From: Bryobacterales bacterium
GTDB taxonomy: Bacteria > Acidobacteriota > Terriglobia > Bryobacterales > Bryobacteraceae
Direction: 5' to 3'
Assembly (NCBI GenBank): GCA_016789905.1
Contig: JAEUQC010000140.1
Location: 25,638-89,637 of the forward strand
DNA length: 64,000 nucleotides
Notes under the pieces: generated by a model
Told to the model about the DNA's origin: nothing
Seen by the model: the letters and a program-made list of their open reading frames with translations, nothing else
Database searches by the model: none
Made by a program: the position numbers and the translations under genes
Shown here: positions 9,375 to 19,600 of the stretch, one piece after another
How the letters are laid out: every line of letters begins with the position of its first letter
Numbering within the stretch: the first letter of the stretch is position 1

Positions 9375-9519
9375 ATTGGTGCCAAGCGCCTATTTAATCT
9401 TTTGTCGGCGTTCTATGCCCTTTGCCACCCATATACCCCCTGTTTCTCGCACAATCGGCCCGTTTTCGCCGCTCATCCGCCCTTCGAACATTAAATTGGC
9501 GCTTGGCACCAATTTAATG
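9369..9519. repeat. inverted pair of 30-bp palindromic repeats (REP/BIME- or MITE-like unit)
   Basis: The 30 bases at 9369-9398 and the reverse complement of 9490-9519 agree at 29 of 30 positions, with core TTGGTGCCAAGCGCC. Each copy is itself palindromic at its ends (ATTAAAT...ATTTAAT). About 91 bp of non-coding sequence lies between them. The first copy contains the stop codon of the nitrilase-family gene, and the second supplies the ATG of the next gene. The layout resembles a bacterial interspersed mosaic element or a short non-autonomous transposable unit with terminal inverted repeats. No transposase is nearby, and no target-site duplication was identified. Confidence 0.65.
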
Positions 9520-10203
9520 TTGTTTGGCTTGGGGCTCACCGCCGTTGCCCAAGAACCTACGTGCGCGACTGCCGATGGCCGCAACGGCAGTGCCCTCTGC
9601 GTCCAACTCGCCATCGACTCCGGCCAACTCAAAGCCGCCGCCTTCACCTTTTCCCCCACTTCCGCCTACAAACCCTCCTCCGGCCAAGCCTTCTTCCAAC
9701 TCGCTCAAGCCGAAATTTCCAAACTCGCCAAGCCCTGCCAACCCCTCCTCGCACAAGGTGCCAAACCCGCCCCCGCCTTCTGCACAGGCAGCTCCCAATG
9801 GCCCGCCTTCGCCCAACAATACCAGACCCTCGCCGAATCGCTCGATCGCCCCAGCCTCCTCTCCGATGCCGGCATCTTCCGCCCCCTCCTCACTGCCCAC
9901 TTCCGCGTTCCGCTACTGTACGTGGAAACCAACGGCGAATCCGGCATCGCCAAATTTCACATCCCCGACCCCATCGACCCCCGCACCGCCACTACCTTCC
10001 AAATCGAGATCCGCGGCACCCCCGATGCCGCCCGCCGCATCGTCGAACTCCGCCAATTCTTAAATCCCCTCCGCGGCCAGGTCTTCTGCCACTCCCGCAT
10101 CCGCGCCCGCGTCCAGGCCTTCTACAAAAAACGCAAAATCTCCGTCGAAATCCTCCAACTCGACCCCCAAGGTCCGCTCCTCATCCTCCAGGAAAAGCCA
10201 TGA
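9517..10203 (+). CDS. secreted protein of unknown function, related to the N-terminal part of the next gene
   Basis: A 228-residue protein with a short hydrophobic leader (MLFGLGLTAVAQ). The body resembles the pre-barrel region of the Omp85-like protein encoded next: VETNGESGIAKFHIPD with VELRQFLNPLRGQVFCHSRI matches LETGQAIFRVAPN with KQLRRWLAPLNGKMWDRSAV, and both continue with a QAFY/LAFYG block. This suggests a duplicated POTRA-like or docking module without the barrel. It overlaps the next gene by ATGA, so translation is probably coupled. The ATG at 9517 lies in the repeat at 9490-9519 and has no clear Shine-Dalgarno; a TTG at 9376 is in frame but would add a non-conserved tail. Function unknown. 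Confidence 0.7.
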   Translation: MLFGLGLTAVAQEPTCATADGRNGSALCVQLAIDSGQLKAAAFTFSPTSAYKPSSGQAFFQLAQAEISKLAKPCQPLLAQGAKPAPAFCTGSSQWPAFAQQYQTLAESLDRPSLLSDAGIFRPLLTAHFRVPLLYVETNGESGIAKFHIPDPIDPRTATTFQIEIRGTPDAARRIVELRQFLNPLRGQVFCHSRIRARVQAFYKKRKISVEILQLDPQGPLLILQEKP

Positions 10204-12293
10204 AGCGCCTCCTTTTCCTGGCCTGTCTCGCCCTTCCCGCTCAAGTTTGTCCCCCCGGCAAATACTGCGCAACCCTCGTCGTCCAAGACGGCAAAATCGT
10301 TCGCGCCCCCGCCGCCGCCCAACCTCTCGACAAGGTGTTCGACACGCAACTCGCCGCCCTCCCCAAGCCCTACCGCCTCACCCTCACCCCCGAAGAGCAG
10401 ACGGCCGACGACACCAACAAACTCCCCGGCGTCGATGCCGTCAAAAACTTCAAAAACGGCACCATCGCCGACTATTTCCCCGTCCTCCAAGCCTGGTGCG
10501 ACGCCTCCCCCAACTGCCAGGCCTCGGCCGAAAACGTCCTCTCCGTTGCCGGGCTCTTCAAGGCCTTCGCCACTTGGCAGGACTCTGGACTTCTCTTCGA
10601 TCTCGACAACGATACGCTCAACCTCGAAACCGGTCAGGCCATCTTCCGCGTCGCGCCCAATTTCAACAGCGACAACGTCGCCATCGATGTACTCGCCCCG
10701 CCTGCGCGCGTCAAGCAACTCCGCCGCTGGCTCGCCCCGCTCAACGGCAAAATGTGGGATCGCTCTGCCGTCCAAACCCGCCTCCTGGCCTTCTACGGCG
10801 CTCTCGGCCTCGACCCGCAAATCACCTCCAGCATCGAACAAAACAGCATTATCATCCTCGAAGGAACCCGCATCGAAGGCATTGCTTTCCCCTTCGGCCT
10901 CCCCGTAAAAGGCGAGTCTACGGACTGGAACAAAGTCGACCAGGCGCTCTACGCCGCGCTCCCCGACAAGCTCTTTCGCAATACCTATCTGGCCAGCCGC
11001 GCCTCCGTTCGCAACCAACTCATGCAAAGCGACACTCCCACGCTTTCACTCACTCCCATCACCGAGACTCCCTTCCTCAGCCGCGTCCAACTCCCCATTC
11101 AACAACTTCTCCTCCAGCAAGCCGGCATCTCGCTAGCCGTCACCACGCCTGTCCAGAAGCTGGTCAATAACACCATCTTCTCTCTCGCCAACTATCGCCT
11201 GGAAGACATTGCCGCCGCCCCGCCCCAATCCACGGCAATCAACGCCGCCCCGCCCGCCGCCGATGCCCACGGCCACATCACGCCCACCGCCGCCAGCGTT
11301 CTCCCCGCCCAGGCCCCGCCCGTCAAAACCAGCAGCGACGATTGCATTGACGATCCCGGCCAGAAACTCAAGTCCCGCTTCCTCGGCTTCGGCGCCGCGT
11401 ACAAACCCGGCCAGGGAGTACGCTTCTTCGGCCTCGGCCAGCAGAATTTCTCCAACTCCGGCCTCTCCACCCGCATCGGCCAGGGCGGCCCCGGCACGCC
11501 GCTCGCCACCGTCAATTTCTCTACGGACTATGTCGCCTTCTCCCGTCTTCACCGCCGTCTGGCGTTTTCCATACAAGGCGGCACCGACACGGAGGCAAGC
11601 CGATTCCTCGCTGGCGCCAAGACCAATGAACAGCGCACCGGAGCCCGCGCCCGCGCCGAGTTGGAACTCTTCCGCGACCGCCGTGGACATCTGCTGAAGT
11701 TCTACGCCGAAGCCGCTCGTATGAAGGTCACGCTCGCCCAGGTCAGCCATACCAACACGCTCGACCTCGGCGTTGTGCACACCTATCAATCCACCAACAC
11801 GCCCTACCCCTGGACCTGGCGTTTTGAACCCGTCCTGCGCTGGGGAGCGGCCACCGCTACCGTTGCCCGGCACCAGCAGGCTTCTGCCACCGCTCATTAT
11901 CACCGCGCGCTGCCCCGAAACTGGGCGGCCGATATCAACGCCCAAGCGGCATTCGCCACTGCCGGCACGCCGCTGTTCGATCAACCCTCCCTCGGAGGCG
12001 CCGAAAGCCTTCGCGGATTTCGCCGCGACGATGCCATCGCCCTCCGCCTCTGGACGCTCCAGCCTGAAATCTGGGCGCCCCTCTATACCAACCTGAAGCT
12101 CGCCCTCTTCCACGACATAGGCAACGCGGGCGACCTGTCCGCCACTCCCCGCCGCGGCCCCGGCCTCGGCGTCCGATATCTCGCCGGCCCCGCCGTTCTT
12201 CGCTTCGATTGGGCCTATGGCCTCGGCCCCGCCGCCACCGGTGGCAGCCGCGGTAAATTCTATTTCAGCGTTACCACCAATCTGCCGTTCTAA
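10200..12293 (+). CDS. Omp85/BamA-like outer-membrane barrel protein
   Basis: A 697-residue protein with a signal peptide (MKRLLFLACLALPAQ), a pre-barrel region (residues about 30-380) resembling the preceding protein, a Pro/Ala-rich linker and a C-terminal beta-barrel (about 390-697). The barrel holds the Omp85/TpsB hallmark motif GGAESLRGFRRDD (about residue 590) and ends in FYFSVTTNLPF with a terminal Phe, the signal recognised by BAM. Omp85 proteins insert or secrete other proteins through the outer membrane. Strand segments such as LLKFYAEAARMKVTLAQV fit barrel geometry. It starts within the stop codon of the upstream gene (ATGA) and is followed 21 nt later by a beta-rich gene, so the three probably form one unit. 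Classic POTRA repeats are not obvious. Confidence 0.8.
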   Translation: MKRLLFLACLALPAQVCPPGKYCATLVVQDGKIVRAPAAAQPLDKVFDTQLAALPKPYRLTLTPEEQTADDTNKLPGVDAVKNFKNGTIADYFPVLQAWCDASPNCQASAENVLSVAGLFKAFATWQDSGLLFDLDNDTLNLETGQAIFRVAPNFNSDNVAIDVLAPPARVKQLRRWLAPLNGKMWDRSAVQTRLLAFYGALGLDPQITSSIEQNSIIILEGTRIEGIAFPFGLPVKGESTDWNKVDQALYAALPDKLFRNTYLASRASVRNQLMQSDTPTLSLTPITETPFLSRVQLPIQQLLLQQAGISLAVTTPVQKLVNNTIFSLANYRLEDIAAAPPQSTAINAAPPAADAHGHITPTAASVLPAQAPPVKTSSDDCIDDPGQKLKSRFLGFGAAYKPGQGVRFFGLGQQNFSNSGLSTRIGQGGPGTPLATVNFSTDYVAFSRLHRRLAFSIQGGTDTEASRFLAGAKTNEQRTGARARAELELFRDRRGHLLKFYAEAARMKVTLAQVSHTNTLDLGVVHTYQSTNTPYPWTWRFEPVLRWGAATATVARHQQASATAHYHRALPRNWAADINAQAAFATAGTPLFDQPSLGGAESLRGFRRDDAIALRLWTLQPEIWAPLYTNLKLALFHDIGNAGDLSATPRRGPGLGVRYLAGPAVLRFDWAYGLGPAATGGSRGKFYFSVTTNLPF

Positions 12294-12314
12294 ATCAACA
12301 GGAGACCCACCTAG

Positions 12315-13451
12315 ATGTCCAGCACCGCTGTTGTTCCGCAAAAGACTTTCAATCTCGGCACGTTCACTCTCGATTCCTCCGGCGGTGTCGCTACCGGCGG
12401 CAGTTGGAAAACTCTATCCGACAACAAAATCAGTGTCGCCACACCCGACGGCGCCAGCCAGTCGTTCGCCGTTGCCTGGCGTTTCAACGCCGACAATCAG
12501 CTCATCCTTTCCAACGCCGGCTCCGACATATTCAACTGGAGTCTCGATACCACCGTGACGCCCCGGTTCGAAACCCGCAACGCCGTTCTCAAAGTGACCC
12601 CGGATATCCTTAAAAGCTTCTCTTTTGAACTGCGCGGCGAGTGGAACCTAACGCCCACGCACGACATGACCTTCAAAACGCCCGATGGTCAACTCTCCAC
12701 CATCACCGGCATCGTCAATTCACCCGACAGCAAATTCGTATTCCTCTTTAACTCCAAGAACCGCCCGTTGCTGAAGCACAAGCTCGGCTTCGCCGGCGTA
12801 TGGGGCAACGCGCCCGCCGGCGCCGGGCAACTGAACTTCACTTACAACAAGGAATCCGGCACCGGTGTCTTCACGCTCCCCGGCAGCGTCATCGTCAAGA
12901 AGACGACCAACCAGCTCAGCTACCAGTACACCAAGGGCGGCCCGCAGTCCATCGATTTCCAGGGCACGCTCATCGTCAACGAGGATTTCACCGTCAGCTA
13001 TCAGTTCAGCCGCCGCCTCACGCAGAACGGCGACGTCGTCACCGCGGAGAGCGCCATCTCCATTGGCGCGCAGTTCCGGAAGAACAGTTTCACGGGCGAT
13101 CTCGAATTGACGCTGCTCAAATCGGACGGCTCACTCAGCACCACTACGCTCGCCATTACCGGCAACTTTGTCGGAACCATCGGCAAAGCGAACGTGGCGG
13201 TGGGCTTCCAGTTCACCCAACAGCGTGACGGCCAGACGGTAACCACAACCTTCGCGTTCGGCGGCCGCGTTCAGTTTACGAACGGCACGCTCGAATTCGC
13301 CTTCGCCGCCAATTCCGCCACAAAGGCCATTACCTTAACCGCCGGCGCCGACATTCAGCTTGGCCCGGCCAGCGTCAACGCCAAGCTCAACATCGATATG
13401 GGTGGCGGAACAGTACAAGGCGTGACGTTCCTGCTGGGCGTGTCTTTTTAA
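12315..13451 (+). CDS. beta-rich repetitive protein of unknown function
   Basis: A 378-residue protein with a strong AGGAG ribosome-binding site at about 12300-12304. It shows no signal peptide (MSSTAVVPQKTFNLGTFTLD). Almost the whole length alternates hydrophobic and polar residues in strand-like segments, such as TFAFGGRVQFTNGTLEFAF, VNAKLNIDMGG and SVIVKKTTNQLSYQYTKGG, and it ends in LLGVSF. Its position directly after the Omp85-like gene suggests a substrate or partner, but the lack of a leader argues against ordinary Sec export. I do not recognise the family. Alternatives include a phage-tail-like or cytosolic beta-solenoid protein. Confidence 0.7.
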   Translation: MSSTAVVPQKTFNLGTFTLDSSGGVATGGSWKTLSDNKISVATPDGASQSFAVAWRFNADNQLILSNAGSDIFNWSLDTTVTPRFETRNAVLKVTPDILKSFSFELRGEWNLTPTHDMTFKTPDGQLSTITGIVNSPDSKFVFLFNSKNRPLLKHKLGFAGVWGNAPAGAGQLNFTYNKESGTGVFTLPGSVIVKKTTNQLSYQYTKGGPQSIDFQGTLIVNEDFTVSYQFSRRLTQNGDVVTAESAISIGAQFRKNSFTGDLELTLLKSDGSLSTTTLAITGNFVGTIGKANVAVGFQFTQQRDGQTVTTTFAFGGRVQFTNGTLEFAFAANSATKAITLTAGADIQLGPASVNAKLNIDMGGGTVQGVTFLLGVSF

Positions 13452-13573
13452 CGCAACAAGGCGCAGTCCTACAGATCACCCGGCTTCAGCCCTGTCTTCT
13501 GAGACAGCACCTTTATCGCCGCAGGCTCAAGCGGACCGCTGTCGCCGATCGCCGAACGGATACAGTGAATGGG

Positions 13574-13595
13574 CCAGGGCGCCGCTGCGCCCTGG
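13574..13595. terminator. short perfect hairpin between convergent genes
   Basis: CCAGGGCGC pairs with GCGCCCTGG around a 4-nt CGCT loop, between the stop codons of the convergent genes ending at 13451 and 13629. There is no T-tract on either side, so it may be only a weak terminator or a processing/stability hairpin. Confidence 0.4.
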
Positions 13596-13628
13596 CTGAA
13601 TGCTCTTACACTCCAATGCAGTTCCTGA

Positions 13629-16600
13629 TTACCGCGTCCAGGTGCTGGCTGGCACCCATCCCGTACCGTTGTTCGCACTGTCCACCACCCAGATGTAGAG
13701 GGTTTTGGCCCCCGTAGAATACGCTCCCTGTCTGGTAACGCTGAGGTTTAGCATTAAGTCGGTTCCCGATGCGGTGACTGAGGAAGTAGCGCCGTCAATG
13801 GCACATTGACTATTCTGAATCACGCCGGCGGTACCGGGAGACAGTGGACTGCTGACCGCCGTGAGCGCATCGTTGTAGAGGAGGAGCGAATTGGTCGCGC
13901 GATCATAGAGGCCATGACAGCTTCCGGAGGGGATCGACGGGCCGGTGTTGACGAGGAAATAGATTTTGCTGACGTCGGCGAATCCATTTGGGTCGCGTGA
14001 AGTGATTGTGAACAACTGGGTCGCGGCGCTGGAGGTCGCCGGAGTTACCGAGGCCACTGAGGGCGGCTGCTGTTGGGCCGCGCCGAGGGTCCAGGTGCTG
14101 GCGGCGATCCACCCAGTGCCGGCGCCAGCGTTATCGACCACCCAGAAATAGAGCGTCTTGGCGCCGGTGGCATATGCGCCCTGGCGGGTAATGTTGAGAT
14201 TCAGCACCAAATCCGTACCGGAGCTGGTGACCGAGGAGGCGGCACCGTTGATGGCACACTGGCTGTTCTGTACGGTCCCCGATGTGCCAGGTGTGATGGG
14301 TGCGGAAACGGCGGAGAGAGCATCGTTGTAGAGGACGATGGAGTTGGTGGCGCGGTCGTAGAATCCATGACAGCTTCCCGATGGAATCGTAGGGCTGTCA
14401 TTGAGCAGGAAGTAGATTCGGGAAAGATCGGCGAAGCCGTTCGGGTCACGCGTGGTTGCGGAGAAAGTCTGCGTGATTGTTGAGGACGCCGAGGGAGTTA
14501 CCGAAGCCACTGTTGGCGGCTGCTGTTGGGCGACGCCGAGGGTCCAGGTACTGGCGGCGATCCACCCGGTGCCGGCGTTGGCGTTATCGACCACCCAGAA
14601 ATAGAGCGTTTTGGCGCCAGTGGCATATGCGCCCTGGCGGGTAATGTTGAGATTCAGCACCAGATCCGTTCCGGAGGCGGTGACCGAGGAGGAGGCGCCG
14701 TTGACGGCGCACTGGCTGTTCTGGACAGTTCCCGATGTACCGGGAGTGATGGGCCCGGAAACGGCGGAGAGGGCGTCGTTGTAGAGGAGGATGGAATTGG
14801 TGGCGCGGTCGTAGAATCCATGACAGCTTCCCGATGGAATCGTAGGGCTGTCATTGACCAGGAAGTAGATTCGGGAAAGATCGGCGAAGCCGTTCGGGTC
14901 ACGGGCGGTTGCGGAGAAGGTCTGCGTGACCGTTGAGGACGCCGAAGGAGTTGCGGCGGCCAGAATGGGCGGTTGCTGTTGGGCGGCGCCGAGGGTCCAG
15001 GTGCTGGCGGCGACCCACCCAGTTCCGGCGTTAGCGTTATCGACCACCCAGAAATAAACCGTTTTGGCGCCGGTGGCGTATGCCCCCTGGCGGGTAATGT
15101 TGAGATTCAGCACCAAATCCGTACCGGAGGCGGTGACCGAGGAGGAGGCGCTGTTGATGGCGCACTGGCTGTTCTGTACGGTTCCCGATGTGCTAGGTGT
15201 GATGGGTGCGGAAACGGCGGAGAGAGCATCGTTGTAGAGGACGATGGAGTTGGTGGCGCGGTCGTAGAATCCATGGCAGCTTCCCGATGGAATCGTAGGG
15301 CTGTCATTGAGCAGGAAGTAGATTCGGGAAAGATCGGCGAAGCCGTTCGGGTCCCGGGTGGTTGCGGAGAAAGTCTGCGTGATTGTTGAGGAAGCAGAGG
15401 GAGTTACCGAAGCCACTGTGGGCGGTTGCTGTTGGGCGGCGCCGAGGGTCCAGGCGCTGGCGGCGATCCACCCGGTGCCGGCGTTGGCGTTATCGACCAC
15501 CCAGAAATAGAGCGTTTTGGCGCCAGTGGCGTACCCGCCCTGGCGGGTAATGTTGAGATTCAGCACCAGATCCGTACCAGAGGCGGTGACCGAGGAGGAG
15601 GCGCCGTTGATGGCACACTGGCTGTTCTGGACGGTTCCCGATGTACCGGGTGTGATGGGCCCGGAAACGGCGGAGAGCGCGTCGTTGTAAAGGAGGATGG
15701 AATTGGTGGCGCGGTCGTAGAATCCGTGACAACTTCCGGAGGGAATCGCAGGGCTGTCATTGACCAGGAAGTAGACTCGAGAAAGGTCGGCGAAGCCATT
15801 TGGGTCGCGGGCGGTGATGCTAAACACCTGCGTCGCGGCGCTGGAAGTCGCCGGGGCTGCGGAGGCCACTGTGGGCGGCTGTTGTTGGGCGGCGCCGAGG
15901 GTCCAGGTGCTGGCGGCGATCCACCCGGTGCCGGCGTTGGCGTTGTCGACCACCCAGAAATAGACCGTTTTGGCGCCGGTGGCGTATGCGCCCTGGCGGG
16001 AGATGCGAAGAACCAACTGCAAATCGGAACCGGATTGATTGGCGCTTGAGGCGGCGGGATCGATGACACATTGGGAGTTCCCCAGTGTGGCGGAGGTTCC
16101 GGGAACAATTGGAGCCAAGGTGGCGGTTAACCCGTCGTTGAAAAGGGAGATTGTGTTGCTAACGCGGTCGTAGAAACCGTGGCACGAATTGGTTTGCACC
16201 TGTGGGGAGTCGCCAACCAGGAAGTAAATGCGCTGGAGGCCGGTGGCTCCGGAGAGGTCGCGTCCAAGAATAGTAAAGGTTTCGGTGATCGAGGTGGAGG
16301 AAGACGGAACGGCCGACACCAACTGTGGCGGTTGCGGCGGCGGCAACGAGTGTGGGGAGGCCTGGACATAGCGAACTCTGCTGTTCCCAATATCGGCCAC
16401 ATATAGGCTCCCGGCGCCGTCGAGAGCGACCCCAAATGGAGCTAGCAGCATGGCGGCGCTTGCGGCGGCGCCGTCGCCGCTATATCCGCCTGTTCCGGTG
16501 CCGGCGAACGTGGAAATGAACGCGGTGGCACCGTCGATTCTGCGAACCCGATCATTGGAAGGGTCCGCGAGAAAAGTGTTTCCGGCGGCGTCAAAGGCAA

Positions 16601-19600
16601 CTCCGTAAACGTTCACTTTCGCCTCTATTGCCGCGCCGCCATCGCCGCTGACCCCAAGCTCGCCGGTTCCAGCGACCGTAGAAACCAGTCCCGAGAGAAA
16701 GTCGACCCGTCGCACCCGGTAATTAGCCCCGTCGGCGAAGAGCAAATTGCCTTCGCCATCAATTGCAAGGCCTCCAGGAAAATTGACGGCAGAGGTCTCG
16801 GCTGGAACACCGTCTCCCCCGTATCCGCCGACACCACTACCGGCGACGGTGGTGATGATTCCGGTACCGGCTTGGATGCGACGGATCCGATGGTTAAGCC
16901 TATCCCCGACAAAGAGGTTGCCACCAGCGTCGATGGCCACCGATTCGGGGAGGTAAAGTTGCGACGACGCGGCCGGGCCGCCATCGCCCGAGTAACCGGC
17001 GACGCCCGATCCGGCGACGGTTGAGATGGCGCCCGTGGTTGCATCGATGCGGCGAATCCTGTTGTTGCCGGTATCGGCGACGTACAGGTTGCCTAGGGGA
17101 TCGGCGGCAATGCCCTTGGGCGAGAAAAATTGAGAAGTCGCCGCCGACGTTCCGTCGGCGAATCCTGGTATCCCCGTGCCGGCGATGGTGGTGATGAGGC
17201 CAGAGAGAGCGGCGACTTTGCGTACGACATGGTTATCGGAATCGACCGTGTATAAGTTACCGTTGCCATCCAGGGCCAGTCCAGAGGATGAGCCGAGTTG
17301 CGCTTGAGCCGCGGGTCCATTGTCGCCGCCATAGCCGGCAAATCCGTTTCCGGCGATAGTGCGGATGGTTCCAGCGTTTTGCGCCCCCCACGGGGAGAGG
17401 GAACCATTGGAGGCTGACTGAAGGACGAGAAAACGCCGATTGCCGGCCAGAATTGTCGCCATGCGGGCAACCTGGAGAGGATTAGCGGTATAGGCGAACT
17501 GGACGGTACCGGAAGAGTTATTTCCGGTCGCTGCCACCGTTAGCCACGGGGCAGTGGAAACAGGCGCCCAGGGCGTTGCGGGTGAGACGCCGACCGTGAA
17601 TGAGCCGCTACCTGCGCCGTCGCGGACGGTCGTGCTGGAGGCGGAAAGAGTGACGGCGGCTCCGCGCTGACGGATGGAGTAGGTCTTTCCGTTGATCGCG
17701 ATCTCGGCGGTTCGGGTGGCAAATCCAGGATTAGCGGCCAGGGAGTAGTTGAGCGTAGCGCCTCCGGTGCCGCTGGAGGCGCCGATGGTCAACCATGCGG
17801 CACTGCTGGTTGCCGTCCAGGCGCTGTCCGCCGGCGTCGTCGTAAATGTGATGCTTGCCGAAGAGGCGGCGGCGTTGGCTACGAAGCTGGAAGTGGGGAA
17901 GGCAATGGTTGGTCCGTTCACCCGAATAAAGCGGAGGCGGTGGTTCCAGGCATCGGCAACGTACAGATTTCCGCCGGCATCCACCGCGATGCCGGCGGGG
18001 CTGTTGAGGCGTGCAAGGCGGGCCGGCCCGTTGTCGCCAGAGAAACCGGACGTTCCGGTTCCGGCAAGCGTGCTGATAACTCCGGTTTGCTGACGAATAA
18101 CGCGGGCCTTGGCGGCGTAATTTTCGATGAAGTAGAGATTGCTATCGGCGTCGATAGCGAGGGAAGCGACATCGCCAAGCCGCGCGAGAGTGGCCAGTGT
18201 GTCAGAAACGAAACCATCGCTGGCGCCGCGGCCAGCGATGGTGCTAATGGTCCCAGTCAGGCCGTCGATTCTGCGGATCCGAAAATTATAGGTGTCGGCG
18301 ATGTACACATCGCCATTCTTTGCCACTGCCACGGCTTGAGGGAGCCGAAGCTGCGCCTGCGCCGCGGGACCGCCATCGCCGCTGAAGCCGGCAACACCTC
18401 CTCCGGCGAGCGTGCGAATGATACCGGTCGCGGCATCCACCTTCCGGACAGCGCTGTTATACTGATCGGCAATATAGATGTTTCCGTCCGCGTCGACAGC
18501 GATTCCAGCAGGTGTATTCAACTGGGCTGCGGTAGCGAGCCCCTCGTCGCCGGACCCGCCCGCCACGCCAGTGCCAGCGACCGTGGTGATGACGCCGGTG
18601 GCGGCGGCGACACGGCGTATGCGGTGATTGTAAGAATCGGCAAAGTAGAGATTGCCGAAGCGGTCAATGGCAAGCCCAGCGGGGCCGCTGATTTGGGCGA
18701 CCGAGGCTTGTCCGCCATCGCCCAGGAATCCTTGTGTTCCGCTTCCGGCGAAGCCGGAGATGAGTCCGGAATCGGCCGATATTCTCCGGATCATGTGATT
18801 TCCTTGGTCGGAAACAAAGACGTTGCCGTTGTCGTCGATGGCGACGCTGTTGGGGTAGGACAGTCTTGCGGCGGTCGCATCCCCGCCATCGCCAAAGTAG
18901 TCGGCTACACCATTACCCGCAAGGGTCTTGATGCCATCCAGATTCTGCGCTCCCCACGGGGTGTAGACTCCATTGGAGGCCGCTTGGGTGACAGTATAAG
19001 GCTGACCGGCGACGCGAATGGTGGCCACTCTAGCGGCGGGCGCGGAGTTGGCGGAGTAGGAAAAAGAGAGGGACTGCGAGCCGGAACCGGCAGGCGTGAC
19101 GGTAAGCCAAGAGGCGCTGCTAGTCGCTGTCCACGACTGGTCGGCGACGACCGCGAGCGTGCCAGTTCCAGCCGCCGCGCTGACGAGTCTGCCGGGGCCA
19201 GGGAGCGTGACCGCGGCGCGGGAGTCGGCCACCCAGGCAACGGTCCATCCGAGGGCGGCCATTGTTTCGGCGGGCCGGGCGATCCGCGAGGGATTGGCGG
19301 GGGCGGGCCACCAGAGGTCCTTAGCATCGCCAGGGCGGATGGTGTCCAGTTGGAAGCCGAGGGCCTCAGTGAGTTTCCAAGCGGAAGTTTCTTTGCGTGC
19401 GGCGCCGGCCCAATGGTTCAGTGACCCCCAGGACCAGACACCATCCGCGGTGCCGAGGAGGGGCTGGTCGGCTCTGGTGGCCAGCCATAGGCCACGCCGC
19501 AGTCCGCTGACCCGAGCTGGGTGCGGCACTTTCCGGCGGCTGTCGGAGAGAACGATTTCGGTCCAGTTTGCGCCCCAGGCCCAGACATTCCCTTCGTCGT

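Noticed and set aside
13469..13678. Small minus-strand frame ending ...LSQKTGLKPGDL in the gap between two convergent genes
   Set aside because: It overlaps the end of the giant gene and has no ribosome-binding site or homology I can name. The hairpin at 13574 lies inside it, so I treat it as non-coding, though a gene fragment is possible.
13632..16338. CRISPR-like array
   Set aside because: The repeats are 453-bp in-frame coding units, not short repeats with unique spacers.
17940..19424. 494-residue plus-strand frame opposite the giant gene
   Set aside because: Antisense shadow created by GC-rich NHL and BACON coding sequence; it has no start signal and no plausible fold.
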